Below, piece after piece: positions 34,025 through 43,741 of a DNA stretch of 64,000 nt (positions within the stretch are counted from its first letter, which is position 1; each line of letters begins with the position of its first letter). The position numbers and the translations under genes were made by a program. Origin of the DNA: JAPLST01 sp964397565 (GTDB lineage: Bacteria > Auribacterota > UBA3054 > JAPLST01); the NCBI GenBank assembly GCA_964397565.1, contig CAYNJC010000008.1:68697-132696 (forward strand). Direction: 5' to 3'. The notes under the pieces were generated by a model. That model had not been told where the DNA came from and did no database searches. It saw only the letters and a list, made by a program, of their open reading frames with translations.

Positions 34025-36972
34025 GCAGTGGTGCGCGGCGCGAAGCCACGCCGCAACGTGTTTTCTGTCACCGTGCGCGGATTGACGAACTGCAACAGAT
34101 AATCCGGCCCGCCGGCCTTTGAGCCGATGCCCGACATGCGAAAGCCGCCGAACGGGTGGCGCTCGACAATCGCGCCGGTGTTGGCCCGGTTAATGTACAA
34201 ATTGCCGACATGAAACTCGCGCGACACGCGCGTGACCGTTTCCGGACTGCGCGAGAAAATGCCGCCGGTGAGGGCATAGGCGCTGTTGTTGGCGATGGCC
34301 AGCGCCTCGTCCATGTCCTTGGCTTTCAGTACCGCCAAGACCGGGCCAAAAATTTCTTCTTGGGCGATGCGCGCATCCGGCGCGACATCGGCAAAGACCG
34401 TCGGCGCCACGTAAAAGCCCTGCTGCGCCAGCGTGCCAATGTCGCGTTGCACCAGCAGCCGCGCTTCGTTGCGGCCGAGCGCGATATATTCCTCGATCGT
34501 GGCTTGCGCGGATTTGTCAATCACGGCATTGACCAGCGTGGCCGGGTCTTCGGCCGGGCCCACGACAATCGCCTTGACCGCCTCGGCCAGCCGCCGGCAG
34601 AACAGGTCGTACACCGGCGCCAGCACGATCACGCGCGAGCAGGCCGAGCACTTCTGGCCGGCATAGCCAAAGGCCGCGCGAATAATGTTGACAATCGCCT
34701 CGTCGAGATCGGCGTCACTGTCAACAATCACGGCGTTTTTGCCGCCCATTTCGGCGATGACGCGTTTCGGCCCCTGGCGCGGGCCGGGCGTTTCCGCCGC
34801 CATCCGGCCAATCCGCAAGCCGACTTCCTGCGAGCCGGTGAAGGCGACGAAATTTACCTCCGGATTGCGCACCAGCGCGTCGCCGATCGTCGCGCCCGCG
34901 CCCGGCAGATAGTTCAGCACGCCGTTCGGCACGCCCGCTTCCTGTAGAATTTCAACCAGCTTGAACGCAATCACCGGCGTGAAATTGGACGGCTTGATCA
35001 CGACCGTGTTGCCGGTGACGATCGCGCCGACGGCCATGCCGGCGGTGATCGCCAGCGGGAAATTCCACGGCGAGATTATCACGCCGACGCCCTTGGCTTC
35101 ATAGACGTAGTTGCTGACTTCGCCGGGCACATTGCCGACGCGGCGCGGCGCGGCCAGGCGCAGCATTTCGTGGGCATAGTAGTTGAGGTAATCAATCGCT
35201 TCCTCGACATCGCCCATGGCTTCATTCCACGGCTTGGCAGCTTCGAGAATCATCCAGGCGGCCAGCTCGAATTTGCGGCGTTCGGCGATGCGCGCGGCCG
35301 AGAAGAGCAACTCGGCGCGCTGCGCGGCGGGCGTATCGCGCCAGGCCGGAAACGCCGCACGAGCGGCCGTCACGGCGTGCGCAACCTGCGCCAGATCGGC
35401 CTGCGCCACCCGGCCAATCAATTCGTTCGTCTGGGCGGGATTGACCGAGTCACGCAGCGTGCTGGTGGTGACACGCGCGCCATTGATGATCAGAGGATAG
35501 GTCGCGCCGCATTGCGCGCGCACGGCCGTCAGCGCGGCCTGCAGTGCGGTGGCGTTGCGCGCATCGGCCCAGTCGAGCTCGGGCACATTGACAAAGCGCC
35601 CGGTCGGCGGTGCCGGCAGGGCTTCCGGTTCGCCGTGCGGGTCTTGCAGCAGGGCGTCCTCATCGCGCTTCTTCGCCATGGTCTGCAGCAGAAATGAATC
35701 GTTCGAGGTGTTTTCGAGCAAGCGCCGCACGAGATAGCCCATGCCCGGCACCATCTCGCCAAACGGCGCGTAGACACGGCAGCGATGGCCTTCGGCGGTA
35801 ACGGCCGCGGCAATCGGATCGCCCATGCCGAACAGCACTTGAAATTCATAGGCATCGCGCGGCACCTGTTTCGCCTCGGCCATGGCGATCGCGGCGGCAA
35901 TGCTGCGAACGTTGTGACTGGCAAAGGCCGGGCGCAAGACGGTGTAGTTGTCGAGCAGCACGCTGGAAATCTGCTCGTAGTTCGCATCCGACTGCCACTT
36001 GCGCGTGAAGACCGGCGGCGTCAAGTGCTTCTGCGCGGCAATCACCGTTTCGTAATCCCAATACGCGCCTTTGACCAGCCGGATGTAGATCGGCTGCTTA
36101 CGCGGCCGTGCCCAGGTCAGCAGCGTTTGCACATCCCGCGCGGCGTCGCGCAGATAGGCCTGCACGACGATGCCGGCGAAGGGATACTCGGCGAATTCAA
36201 CTTCATCGAGCAATTCCATGAAGACCCGCATGATGATGTCTTTGTACATGTACTGCTCTTGGTCCACATTCAAGGCGACCTTATTGTCGCGCGCGCTGCG
36301 CAGGATCAGGCGCAGGCGGTCTTTCAGCTTTGCGACGCAGTGCGCCGGGGCGAGCGGCGTCATTTGCGAATAGAGCGAGGTCAGCTTGACTGAAACATTG
36401 ATCGGCGGGGTGTAAAAGGCACCCTCGCCGTCCACACGCGGATTGGCTTTCCACGTGCGGGCGCGCTCGGCCAGGGCCGGAATCAGCGCACGATACGTCT
36501 GCACATACTGATCCGCCTCGGCCTCGCTGACGGTCGCTTCGCCCAGCACATCGAGGGTGAAGCCCAGATTGCGTTCGCGCAGTTTCTCAACCGCGCCGAG
36601 CGCGTCTTTGGCGGTCTCGGCCGTGATGAATTTTTTGGCCATCTGCTTGATGCCAATCGCAGCAGCCGTGTTGATGATGAAGTCCGGCGCCAGCCCGACT
36701 TTGGCCATGGCCATGCCGGCTTTGAAGACGGTCGGCACGCCCTCGAGCGTGGGAAAATATTCATGAAAGTGGCGCGCAACGTCCTTGGCCGAGTGCAACA
36801 TCGGGAAGACATCCACAAAGTGAAACATGCGCATTTTGAATTGTTCGTTGGCCATGCTCAGCTCCATCAACTGGTTTTCCCAGTAGTCTTTGGAGATCAG
36901 CGACGGGCCGGCGCTGGTCATATGCTTGAACAGGCGCAGGCCGATGGCATGGGGTGTTGCAGGCACATTCAT
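34021..36972 (-). CDS. putA: Bifunctional proline dehydrogenase / L-glutamate gamma-semialdehyde dehydrogenase
   Basis: 983 residues, the short PutA type without the DNA-binding ribbon-helix-helix. Residues about 50-440 are the FAD proline dehydrogenase barrel (RLVKGAYWDYE, YEFQVLFGMGDP, YAPFGEMVPGMGYLVRRLLENT in short pieces). Residues about 470-980 are the aldehyde dehydrogenase with Glu in IAEMGGKNAVIVD and catalytic Cys in GYAGQKCSACSR. Oxidises proline to glutamate with substrate channelling. AGGA precedes the ATG. Confidence 0.95.
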   Translation of the reverse strand: MNVPATPHAIGLRLFKHMTSAGPSLISKDYWENQLMELSMANEQFKMRMFHFVDVFPMLHSAKDVARHFHEYFPTLEGVPTVFKAGMAMAKVGLAPDFIINTAAAIGIKQMAKKFITAETAKDALGAVEKLRERNLGFTLDVLGEATVSEAEADQYVQTYRALIPALAERARTWKANPRVDGEGAFYTPPINVSVKLTSLYSQMTPLAPAHCVAKLKDRLRLILRSARDNKVALNVDQEQYMYKDIIMRVFMELLDEVEFAEYPFAGIVVQAYLRDAARDVQTLLTWARPRKQPIYIRLVKGAYWDYETVIAAQKHLTPPVFTRKWQSDANYEQISSVLLDNYTVLRPAFASHNVRSIAAAIAMAEAKQVPRDAYEFQVLFGMGDPIAAAVTAEGHRCRVYAPFGEMVPGMGYLVRRLLENTSNDSFLLQTMAKKRDEDALLQDPHGEPEALPAPPTGRFVNVPELDWADARNATALQAALTAVRAQCGATYPLIINGARVTTSTLRDSVNPAQTNELIGRVAQADLAQVAHAVTAARAAFPAWRDTPAAQRAELLFSAARIAERRKFELAAWMILEAAKPWNEAMGDVEEAIDYLNYYAHEMLRLAAPRRVGNVPGEVSNYVYEAKGVGVIISPWNFPLAITAGMAVGAIVTGNTVVIKPSNFTPVIAFKLVEILQEAGVPNGVLNYLPGAGATIGDALVRNPEVNFVAFTGSQEVGLRIGRMAAETPGPRQGPKRVIAEMGGKNAVIVDSDADLDEAIVNIIRAAFGYAGQKCSACSRVIVLAPVYDLFCRRLAEAVKAIVVGPAEDPATLVNAVIDKSAQATIEEYIALGRNEARLLVQRDIGTLAQQGFYVAPTVFADVAPDARIAQEEIFGPVLAVLKAKDMDEALAIANNSAYALTGGIFSRSPETVTRVSREFHVGNLYINRANTGAIVERHPFGGFRMSGIGSKAGGPDYLLQFVNPRTVTENTLRRGFAPRTTA

Positions 36973-37034
36973 AAATAATCCTAAGCGGATGACATGTCTA
37001 CCATCAATATATACGAACGAGAATAGCAGTTACT

Positions 37035-37063
37035 ACTGTAGCAAAGCGCGCGCAGAAAATCAA
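37035..37063 (-). promoter_or_regulatory. Promoter of putA
   Basis: Minus strand TTGATT (37063-37058), 17-bp spacer, TACAGT (37040-37035), 62 bp before ATG 36972. Confidence 0.6.
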
Positions 37064-37163
37064 GTGCGGGCGTTGCATCTGCGCGTCTGGCTGAGAAAAC
37101 CCATTTGCCGCGCATGGTTTTGCATTGCTGTGTTCGCGGCGAACACAGTACCGGCGACAATGA

Positions 37164-37192
37164 TTGACTTGGTGGGTTGGTCGTGGTATACT
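37164..37192 (+). promoter_or_regulatory. Promoter of the secreted propeller-like protein
   Basis: TTGACT (37164-37169), 17-bp spacer, TATACT (37187-37192), 37 bp before ATG 37230. Confidence 0.7.
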
Positions 37193-37229
37193 AGATCAAT
37201 CAAGACCGCTCTTCATTAGGAGATCCAGT

Positions 37230-38492
37230 ATGAACTTCCGCCTCATTATGTTTGGTTTGTGGGCAACCCTGATCGCGCTGCACGCCCCCGCCGCGTTTCG
37301 ACAAGTTGGTCAATGGCACATGTTTCCTGCCAATTTCAATTATTATTACTGGAACAATAAAGGTTCTATGATGTTTGTCAAGGGCTACATGTCCAACATC
37401 ACCATCAGCGCGTGGATGAGCCCGGATAATCAATGGGTGCAGACGGTGCCCGAAACGCAAAATACATCAACCGCCTTGGTTTATGTGACCGACAATTTCA
37501 AGACTGTTTTCATTCAGACAAAAATGGGGACCGTTAACAATTTATTGACCTATGCTGCCGACACCACGCTGACGTTTCTGAAAAGCGGCGGCTTGTCCCC
37601 GGAAGCCGGTGAAGTCGGCCCGCCGAACATTTCGCTGCTAGGGAACCGGTTGTTTGTGGCGCAACGCATGACCCTCGCGGGCCAAGTACTCGCGGGCGTG
37701 GTGACCGACAAATTGAAGTGGAAGACGCGCGCCTTTGTGGACACGTGGGGCGGCGGCGGGGCGTACGCCACACCAGTGTATTGCAGCCCGCACGGCAAAT
37801 ATCTGGCGGTCGAGCGCGCCTATGACACGGTGCAATTTCACGGCACGTTTGACGTGTACAAGACCGGCAAGACGCTCAAGAAAAAGGGCGAGGCCACCTT
37901 TGCCAACACCATTTCCTGGCTGCCCAGCGCCAACGACAAATTCGTCCAATTCTGTTGCGAGCAGGGTCCGCCGTCCATCTGGGAGGCGGCGCGGGTCGGC
38001 TCGTTAGCCACCTTTTGTTCCATGCCCACAAGCAGCTATGCCCTGTGGCGCGTGGCGACGACGGGCAAGGGCAGCGTTGCGCTGTATTCCAGCGCCAAGA
38101 CGCTCACGGTTCGTTCGGCCACCCAACTCTTCGGGCCGTTTGCCCTGACCGACGCGCTGCCCGGCGAGACGCCGTATCTCATGTACTTTGACGGGAAAAC
38201 CGTGGTCTTTGCGTTCATGGGCATGACCAGCACCAAGCTGCGCGCCTATCGTGTTTCGGCCCACGGCATGACCTTGAGCGCCGGGCCGGTGACCAGCGGC
38301 AGCCCAATGTATTCCCACACCACCAAAGGCTTCTTCGCCTTTTCGGACATGACCGGCACCTTCAAGGTTTTCACACCAAAACTGAAACTGGTCGGGCAGG
38401 CGATTGGTGGCCCGCCGTTCTGTAAAGACCGCGCCGTGCTGCTGCCCGATTTTTCGGTCAGCCCGTACGAATTCACAATTTATCGCTGGTAA
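37230..38492 (+). CDS. Secreted protein of unknown function, possibly beta-propeller
   Basis: 420 residues from ATG 37230, preceded by AGGAG. A Sec-type signal peptide (FRLIMFGLWATLIALHAPAA) is cut near residue 21. The rest is rich in aromatic, Gly and Thr residues with repeated short strands (for example GKYLAVERAYDTVQF, TPYLMYFDGKTVVFAF), as in WD40-like or YncE-like propellers, but no family motif is clear. Own promoter. Confidence 0.65.
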   Translation: MNFRLIMFGLWATLIALHAPAAFRQVGQWHMFPANFNYYYWNNKGSMMFVKGYMSNITISAWMSPDNQWVQTVPETQNTSTALVYVTDNFKTVFIQTKMGTVNNLLTYAADTTLTFLKSGGLSPEAGEVGPPNISLLGNRLFVAQRMTLAGQVLAGVVTDKLKWKTRAFVDTWGGGGAYATPVYCSPHGKYLAVERAYDTVQFHGTFDVYKTGKTLKKKGEATFANTISWLPSANDKFVQFCCEQGPPSIWEAARVGSLATFCSMPTSSYALWRVATTGKGSVALYSSAKTLTVRSATQLFGPFALTDALPGETPYLMYFDGKTVVFAFMGMTSTKLRAYRVSAHGMTLSAGPVTSGSPMYSHTTKGFFAFSDMTGTFKVFTPKLKLVGQAIGGPPFCKDRAVLLPDFSVSPYEFTIYRW

Positions 38493-38505
38493 ACGCGACC
38501 ACAAT

Positions 38506-38535
38506 TTGAACAATAAGCCAGACTTATGTTATACT
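38506..38535 (+). promoter_or_regulatory. Promoter of the SnoaL-like gene
   Basis: TTGAAC (38506-38511), 18-bp spacer, TATACT (38530-38535), 34 bp before ATG 38570. Confidence 0.6.
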
Positions 38536-38569
38536 ACGACGACCAAGTTCATCAACTGGAGCGCACTGT

Positions 38570-39571
38570 ATGAACACCGCCATCCGCCTTGCAGGCATCG
38601 TTAGCATCAGTCTTGTTACCTTTGTCTTCGCCGAAGATACCGGACCCGGCTCCACGGCGCCAACCGCCGGCGGTCTGCGAGAGAGAGTGCGCCAGCGCGT
38701 GCTGGCGCGCGCAGTCCAAGCCGGGGTGCTGAATGTGGACGCCCTGCGCGCCGTGCTGGAGCGGCAAGTGCGCAAGGAAGTCAAACAGTTTGAGCAGGCC
38801 TTCAATGCGCATGACGCCAAGGCAGTTGCCGCGCAATGGTCGCCGCAGGGTGTCTACCTTGATAGTCTCGGCACAGAATACAAAGGCCGCGAGAACATCG
38901 AAAAACTATATGCCGCCTTCTTTGCGGAATATTCGAACGCGCAGGCGGTCACTACCGTGGAAGACATTCGCGTGGTCAATGCCTTCACGGCCGTCGAACA
39001 GGGGAGCACCGCCGTGACGCTCGTGCCGGGCAGCGATCCGCAAGTTGGCCGCTATATCGCCACGCATGTGCGACAGGGCCGCACGTGGCTGATGGTCAGT
39101 GTCGAAGACTTGCCGGATGCGCGGCAGGACGCGGCCAACGCAGTGCAGGATCTGGCGTGGTTGATCGGCACCTGGCACGCAACGTCGCCGCTGCTCAGCA
39201 TGGAGACCAGCTACCAGTACGTCAGTGACGGCGCGTTTCTTCAGCGCACCTGGATTACCCGCGCCGGCACAAACGTTATTTCGCAAGGCGTGCAGCTGAT
39301 TGGTTGGGATCCAGAAACCGCGCAGCTGGCCTCGTGGACCTATGATGCCTTGGGCAGTGTCGACAAAGGGCTGTGGTTGCCCGATGCGCAGGGCTGGGAA
39401 ATCAAAGCCACGGGCGCACTGCGCGACGGCACGCCGTTCAGCGCCACCTATCTGATGCAACGCACCGGCGACAATAGCCTGACGGTCAGTTCGATCAACC
39501 GCTGTGTCGGTGACGTTGCCCTGCCGGAGTTGCCGGAGCTTACCTTTACCCGCACACCCGCGACACCGTAA
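38570..39571 (+). CDS. Secreted SnoaL/DUF4440-like (SgcJ/EcaC family) protein
   Basis: 333 residues with a signal peptide (about 1-21). Residues about 60-170 carry the NTF2-like pattern of the TIGR02246/SgcJ family: FEQAFNAHDAKAVAAQWSP, GTEYKGRENIEKLYAAFF. The second half (LAWLIGTWHATSP...) resembles a DUF1579-type lipocalin fold often fused to it in planctomycetes. No catalytic activity is known for these secreted fusions. Confidence 0.75.
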   Translation: MNTAIRLAGIVSISLVTFVFAEDTGPGSTAPTAGGLRERVRQRVLARAVQAGVLNVDALRAVLERQVRKEVKQFEQAFNAHDAKAVAAQWSPQGVYLDSLGTEYKGRENIEKLYAAFFAEYSNAQAVTTVEDIRVVNAFTAVEQGSTAVTLVPGSDPQVGRYIATHVRQGRTWLMVSVEDLPDARQDAANAVQDLAWLIGTWHATSPLLSMETSYQYVSDGAFLQRTWITRAGTNVISQGVQLIGWDPETAQLASWTYDALGSVDKGLWLPDAQGWEIKATGALRDGTPFSATYLMQRTGDNSLTVSSINRCVGDVALPELPELTFTRTPATP

Positions 39572-39627
39572 TCGAAACGGGTTATCATTTTGTTTGACTG
39601 TGAACCACATTGTTCAAGGAGACTGAC

Positions 39628-41172
39628 ATGCAGAACGTGAAATTGACAAGCTTGGTGGCAATGTTGAGTGTGCTGTTGCTGGTGCCTGCTGCGTGGGCAC
39701 GTGGTTTTGGTGGTGGTGGTGGCCACTCATTCGGCGGTGGTGGCTTTGGTGGCGGCGGCGAACGCTCGTTTGGCGGTGGCGGCGGCGGCGAACGTTCGTT
39801 TGGCGGTGGCGGCGGCGAACGCTCGTTTGGTGGCGGCGGCGGCGAACGCTCGTTTGGTGGCGGCAGCATGCCTTCACGCCCGAGCGGCTTTAATGAACAA
39901 CGCGGTTTCAATCAAAACCGCGGCGGGTTCTCCGGCAATATGGACCGGTCACCACGCGCGGAACAATATCGCCCGTCGGGCATGCAGCAGGGAGGCTTCT
40001 CGCGGCCACAGAATTCTACGCGGCCGTCGGACTCGCAATTGCACAATTTTCTTGGATTGCCGGCGGATGGCGGCATGGCGCATCCCGGCGGTATGCGTCC
40101 CGGCCAGGGTGGGCAGGGCATTAATCCCAATATGCGTCCCGGGCAAGGAGGGCATGGCGTTAATCCCAATGTTCGTCCCGGCCCCGGCCCAAGCCCAGGC
40201 CCGCGTCCAGGCCCAGGCCCAGGCCCGCGTCCAGGCCCAGGCCCACGTCCAGGCCCAGGCCCACGTCCAGGCCCAGGCCCGCGTCCAGGCCCGGGCCCGC
40301 ATCCCGGCCCGGGCCCGCATCCCGGCCCGTGGAACAACAATCACATCAATAACACACAGATCAACAATATTCAGAACAACTTTTATGGCTATGGCGGCTA
40401 CCACGGCTACTGGCCGTACACGCCTGGCTGGTGGGGCGCGAATCCCGGCATGGCGTGGACGTGTTTTGGCCTGACGGTTGGCACGTACGCCTTGTGTTCC
40501 TTCGCTACGCTATCGCAATGGTTTGATAACACGCCGGTGGTGGTGCAGCAGCCGATCCCGTACGACTACGGCACCCAAATCTACTATGGCGGCGACACGG
40601 TGTATGTCAACAATCAACCGACCGCGACGGTGACGCAGTATTATCAACAAACGTCGGCGCTGGCAGCCGATGGTGCGGCCAATGCAAAAGCGAACGTCGA
40701 CGCCGAATGGCTGCCCTTGGGCGTTTTTGCGATCATGGCTGCTAACGCGACCAATACCTCCTTGACCGTCCAACTGGCAGTCAACAAGCAGGGCATCCTG
40801 CGCGGCAATCAGTTCAACTTGGCGACCGGCACGAATGAGATCATCAAAGGCGCGGTTGACCGGACCACCCAACGGGTGGCGTGGACGGCAGGCGCGGACA
40901 CGACCACAGTTTACGAAACAGGTCTGGACAATTTGACGAAAGACCAGTCCACCTTGATGATTCAATACGGCACGGATGCGGCGGAAATCTGCCATCTGGT
41001 GCATATCAAAGAACCGCCGCCATCTGAGGGCGGCAGCACGCAACAAAGCCCGATGAGCACGCCCACGCGGCGGTCTGCCGCGCGTGCGGGAACGGGCCCG
41101 CGCGGGAAGGTTGCCGCGAACGTCTTCAGCATGCCGCGCGGGCTACTGTTGAAGCCATGCCGCGTGCTCTAA
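39628..41172 (+). CDS. Secreted Gly- and Pro-rich low-complexity surface protein
   Basis: 514 residues from ATG 39628 (GGAGA upstream). After a signal peptide come Gly-rich repeats GGGERSF (about residues 38-78), an Arg/Asn/Pro-rich region with MRPGQGG repeats, and about ten PGPGPRPG-type repeats (about 185-235). An aromatic patch YGGYHGYWPYTPGWWGANPG and a folded domain of about 200 residues end the protein. It resembles the low-complexity cell-surface proteins of planctomycetes. Translation of the proline run should depend on EF-P (16408-16971). The DNA repeats are prone to slippage, so lengths may vary between strains. Confidence 0.75.
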   Translation: MQNVKLTSLVAMLSVLLLVPAAWARGFGGGGGHSFGGGGFGGGGERSFGGGGGGERSFGGGGGERSFGGGGGERSFGGGSMPSRPSGFNEQRGFNQNRGGFSGNMDRSPRAEQYRPSGMQQGGFSRPQNSTRPSDSQLHNFLGLPADGGMAHPGGMRPGQGGQGINPNMRPGQGGHGVNPNVRPGPGPSPGPRPGPGPGPRPGPGPRPGPGPRPGPGPRPGPGPHPGPGPHPGPWNNNHINNTQINNIQNNFYGYGGYHGYWPYTPGWWGANPGMAWTCFGLTVGTYALCSFATLSQWFDNTPVVVQQPIPYDYGTQIYYGGDTVYVNNQPTATVTQYYQQTSALAADGAANAKANVDAEWLPLGVFAIMAANATNTSLTVQLAVNKQGILRGNQFNLATGTNEIIKGAVDRTTQRVAWTAGADTTTVYETGLDNLTKDQSTLMIQYGTDAAEICHLVHIKEPPPSEGGSTQQSPMSTPTRRSAARAGTGPRGKVAANVFSMPRGLLLKPCRVL

Positions 41173-41286
41173 CGGCACGCCGTCGGTAGCTGCTGCCGTT
41201 GTCTCGCGGCGGTGGCAACGATAGTTTCGATGTACATTGGAAGGCCGAGTGTCGCCGTGTTGCCGGCATTGGCGTGGCACTGCGGT

Positions 41287-41316
41287 TTGTCGCCGCGCCG
41301 CCAGATATGCTACAAT
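41287..41316 (+). promoter_or_regulatory. Promoter of the radical SAM operon, leaderless spacing
   Basis: TTGTCG (41287-41292), 18-bp spacer, TACAAT (41311-41316); the ATG at 41323 lies where transcription should begin. Confidence 0.55.
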
Positions 41317-41322
41317 TATTTA

Positions 41323-42630
41323 ATGATGAGCACACCTGCACCCCCCACGCCGGGATTGTTGGCGCGCCTGCACCGCCGGATTGAGCGCGCGGTGCTGCGC
41401 CTGTTTGTCAGCCGGCGCCTGTTTAACCCGTGGTTTCCGACGCGGGACGGCATTACCTTTATAATCGATCTGGTGCGGCGCAATCTGCATGGGGCGCACT
41501 TTTCGCGCGCCACGCGCAAAGCCACCTTCCGCTTTCTTATCACCCAGCCAGTGCTGTATATTCCGTTCAAACGCTGGCAGTTCAAACGCCGGCACGGTTT
41601 CTACCCGCCGTCATTTCTGGCAATCAGTCCAACCCGCCGCTGTAACTTGTCTTGCCCCGGCTGTTTCGAGGGCGGGCATTCGAGCGAGGAACTTTCGTAT
41701 GCAACGGTGGATCGGATTGTGCGCGAAGCGAATGCCATGGGTGTGTGCTTCTTCATTCTCATTGGTGGTGAACCGTTTTGCTGGCCGCACTTGTTCCAGC
41801 TGCTGGAGCAGCATCCCACCAGCATGTTCGGCATTTATACCAACGGCACGCTGGTGACGCCGGCGGTGGCAGAACGGCTGGCCCGCTGCGGCAATGTGCA
41901 ACTGGGGTTCAGCCTCGAGGGCTTCGAAGCACAGACGGATGCGCGGCGCGGCGCGGGCGTTTTTCAGGCCGTGCTGCAGGCGATGCAGGCCAGCCGCGCG
42001 GCCGGCGTAAATTTCAGTTATTCTGTCACCGTAACGCGCGCGAACAGCGCCGTCGTGGTCTCGGACGAATTTGTGGATTTTATGATTGCGCAGGGCTGCG
42101 TGACGGGCTGGTATTATCAATACATGCCGGTCGGGTGCATGCCGGACATCGCGTTGCTGCCGACCGCGGAGCAACGCATGCAGCGCCGCCAGCGCATCAC
42201 GGAATTGCGCCGCACGCGCGAGATTGGCTTGTGTGATTTTGTCAATGCCGGCACGCTGATGGACGGCTGCATTTGCGCCGGCAGGGTGTATCTGCACATC
42301 AATGCTGCGGGCGGCGCCGAGCCGTGTGCGTTTTATCCGTTTGCCGCGGACAGTATTTTGGAGCGGTCGCTGGTCGAGGTGCTCCATTCGCCGTTTTTCA
42401 CGACCATTCGGCAGCAACAAACCGCCACCAAAAACTTGCTGGCGCAATGCCCGATTGTGGATAATCCGGCCTGGTTGCGCCAGGCGGTGGCAACCGGCGG
42501 CGCGCAACCGACACAGGCGACGGCGGCGCCACTGCTGGACGAGACCAATCCGCCGCTCGACGCCCACGCCGCCGCCTATCGCGCCATCGCCGACCCGGCT
42601 TGGCAGGCGGAGCACGTCGGCCGTGGCTGA
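41323..42630 (+). CDS. Radical SAM protein
   Basis: 435 residues from the first of two ATGs (41323, 41326). The [4Fe-4S] motif is RRCNLSCPGCFEGG (Cys107, 111, 114), followed by LIGGEPFCWP and an N-terminal extension of about 95 basic residues. C-terminal cysteines (LMDGCICAGRVYLHINAAGGAEPCAFYPF in short pieces) suggest a SPASM/twitch-like auxiliary cluster. Such enzymes often modify peptides or cofactors. It overlaps the GNAT gene by 8 bp. Confidence 0.88.
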   Translation: MMSTPAPPTPGLLARLHRRIERAVLRLFVSRRLFNPWFPTRDGITFIIDLVRRNLHGAHFSRATRKATFRFLITQPVLYIPFKRWQFKRRHGFYPPSFLAISPTRRCNLSCPGCFEGGHSSEELSYATVDRIVREANAMGVCFFILIGGEPFCWPHLFQLLEQHPTSMFGIYTNGTLVTPAVAERLARCGNVQLGFSLEGFEAQTDARRGAGVFQAVLQAMQASRAAGVNFSYSVTVTRANSAVVVSDEFVDFMIAQGCVTGWYYQYMPVGCMPDIALLPTAEQRMQRRQRITELRRTREIGLCDFVNAGTLMDGCICAGRVYLHINAAGGAEPCAFYPFAADSILERSLVEVLHSPFFTTIRQQQTATKNLLAQCPIVDNPAWLRQAVATGGAQPTQATAAPLLDETNPPLDAHAAAYRAIADPAWQAEHVGRG

Positions 42631-43741
42631 CACGCTCAGGCTTGTGCCGGTCACTACGCCGCGCGAGCGTGAACGGTTCATTGCCCTGCCGTGGTTGCTG
42701 CACCGCGGCCGGCCGCACTGGACCGCGCCGCCGCGTTTCATCACCCGCCACCTCCTCGATCTGCAGCGCAATCCGTTCTGGCGCCATGCCGAGGGCGCCC
42801 TGTTCCTGGTCCTGCGCAACAATCGCCCCGTCGGCCGCATCAGCGCGCAGATTGACCAGGCGGGCAATGACCATTGGCATGACCGGATTGGCTCGTTCGG
42901 CTTCTTTGAATGTCATGACGACCGGACCACCGCCGCAGCCCTGTTTGACGCCGCGGCCACCTGGCTGGGCGCGCGCGGCATGCGCGTCATGCGCGGGCCG
43001 ATGAGTCCTTCGTTGAATGCGGAATGCGGCTTTTTGACGGAAGGCTTTGCGCATCCGCCGGCGTTCATGATGGCGTATTCACCGGCCTACTATGCCGGTC
43101 TGGCGGATGCCTGCGGCTTTGCCCGGGTACACGACATTGTGAGTTACAGCAAGCCGGCGGAGGTAGCGATCCCGGCCAAGGTCGCTCGCGTCATCGGGTG
43201 GCTCGCGCGCAATCCGCGCATTCGCATTCGGCGCCTGACGCGCCGCAGTGTTGACGCGCATGCCAAATTGTTGTGCGCGTTGTTCAATGACTGTTGGGCG
43301 GAAAACTGGGGTTCCGCGCCGGTTTCGCTTGAAGAAGTGCGCGCACTCGTGGACACGCTCAAACAGGTGGGGCACGAAGAGGCATCGCTGGTGGTGTATG
43401 TGGATGAACAGCCGGTCGGGCTGTGTATTACCCTGCCGGATCTCAGTCAGGTCTTGACGACCCGCACCGGCCGCGTGACCCCAGCGCTGTGCTGGCGCTG
43501 GCTGCTGCGCCGCTGGTGTGTCACCCGCAGCCGCACTTTCATGTTTGGGTTGCGCGCCCCGTATCGCAACCAGGGGCTGGCCGCATTACTGTATTGCACT
43601 GCCGACGAGTTTCTGCGCCGGCGCTATCGCCTGCATGAATTTGGTTGGGTGCTCGACAGCAATACGCCGGCCCATCTGATGATGCGCCTGGTCGGCGCGC
43701 AGATCAGCGCCCGCTACACGCTGGTGGAGCGCACCCTGTGA
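42623..43741 (+). CDS. GNAT-like acyltransferase family protein
   Basis: 372 residues from GTG 42623, inside the radical SAM end. The start RLVPVTTPRERERFIALPW and the segments GRISAQIDQAGN and GSFGFFECHDD are typical of a GNAT-related family often called N-acetyltransferase; a second fold near the C-terminus has FGLRAPYRNQGLAALLY, the acetyl-CoA pyrophosphate loop. Substrate unknown. Coupled at both ends to its neighbours (8-bp overlap before, GTGA after). Confidence 0.8.
   Translation: MADTLRLVPVTTPRERERFIALPWLLHRGRPHWTAPPRFITRHLLDLQRNPFWRHAEGALFLVLRNNRPVGRISAQIDQAGNDHWHDRIGSFGFFECHDDRTTAAALFDAAATWLGARGMRVMRGPMSPSLNAECGFLTEGFAHPPAFMMAYSPAYYAGLADACGFARVHDIVSYSKPAEVAIPAKVARVIGWLARNPRIRIRRLTRRSVDAHAKLLCALFNDCWAENWGSAPVSLEEVRALVDTLKQVGHEEASLVVYVDEQPVGLCITLPDLSQVLTTRTGRVTPALCWRWLLRRWCVTRSRTFMFGLRAPYRNQGLAALLYCTADEFLRRRYRLHEFGWVLDSNTPAHLMMRLVGAQISARYTLVERTL

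Noticed and set aside
34156..36393. Several plus-strand frames of 175-263 codons opposite putA
   Set aside because: putA is complete with all motifs; these are low-stop antisense shadows.
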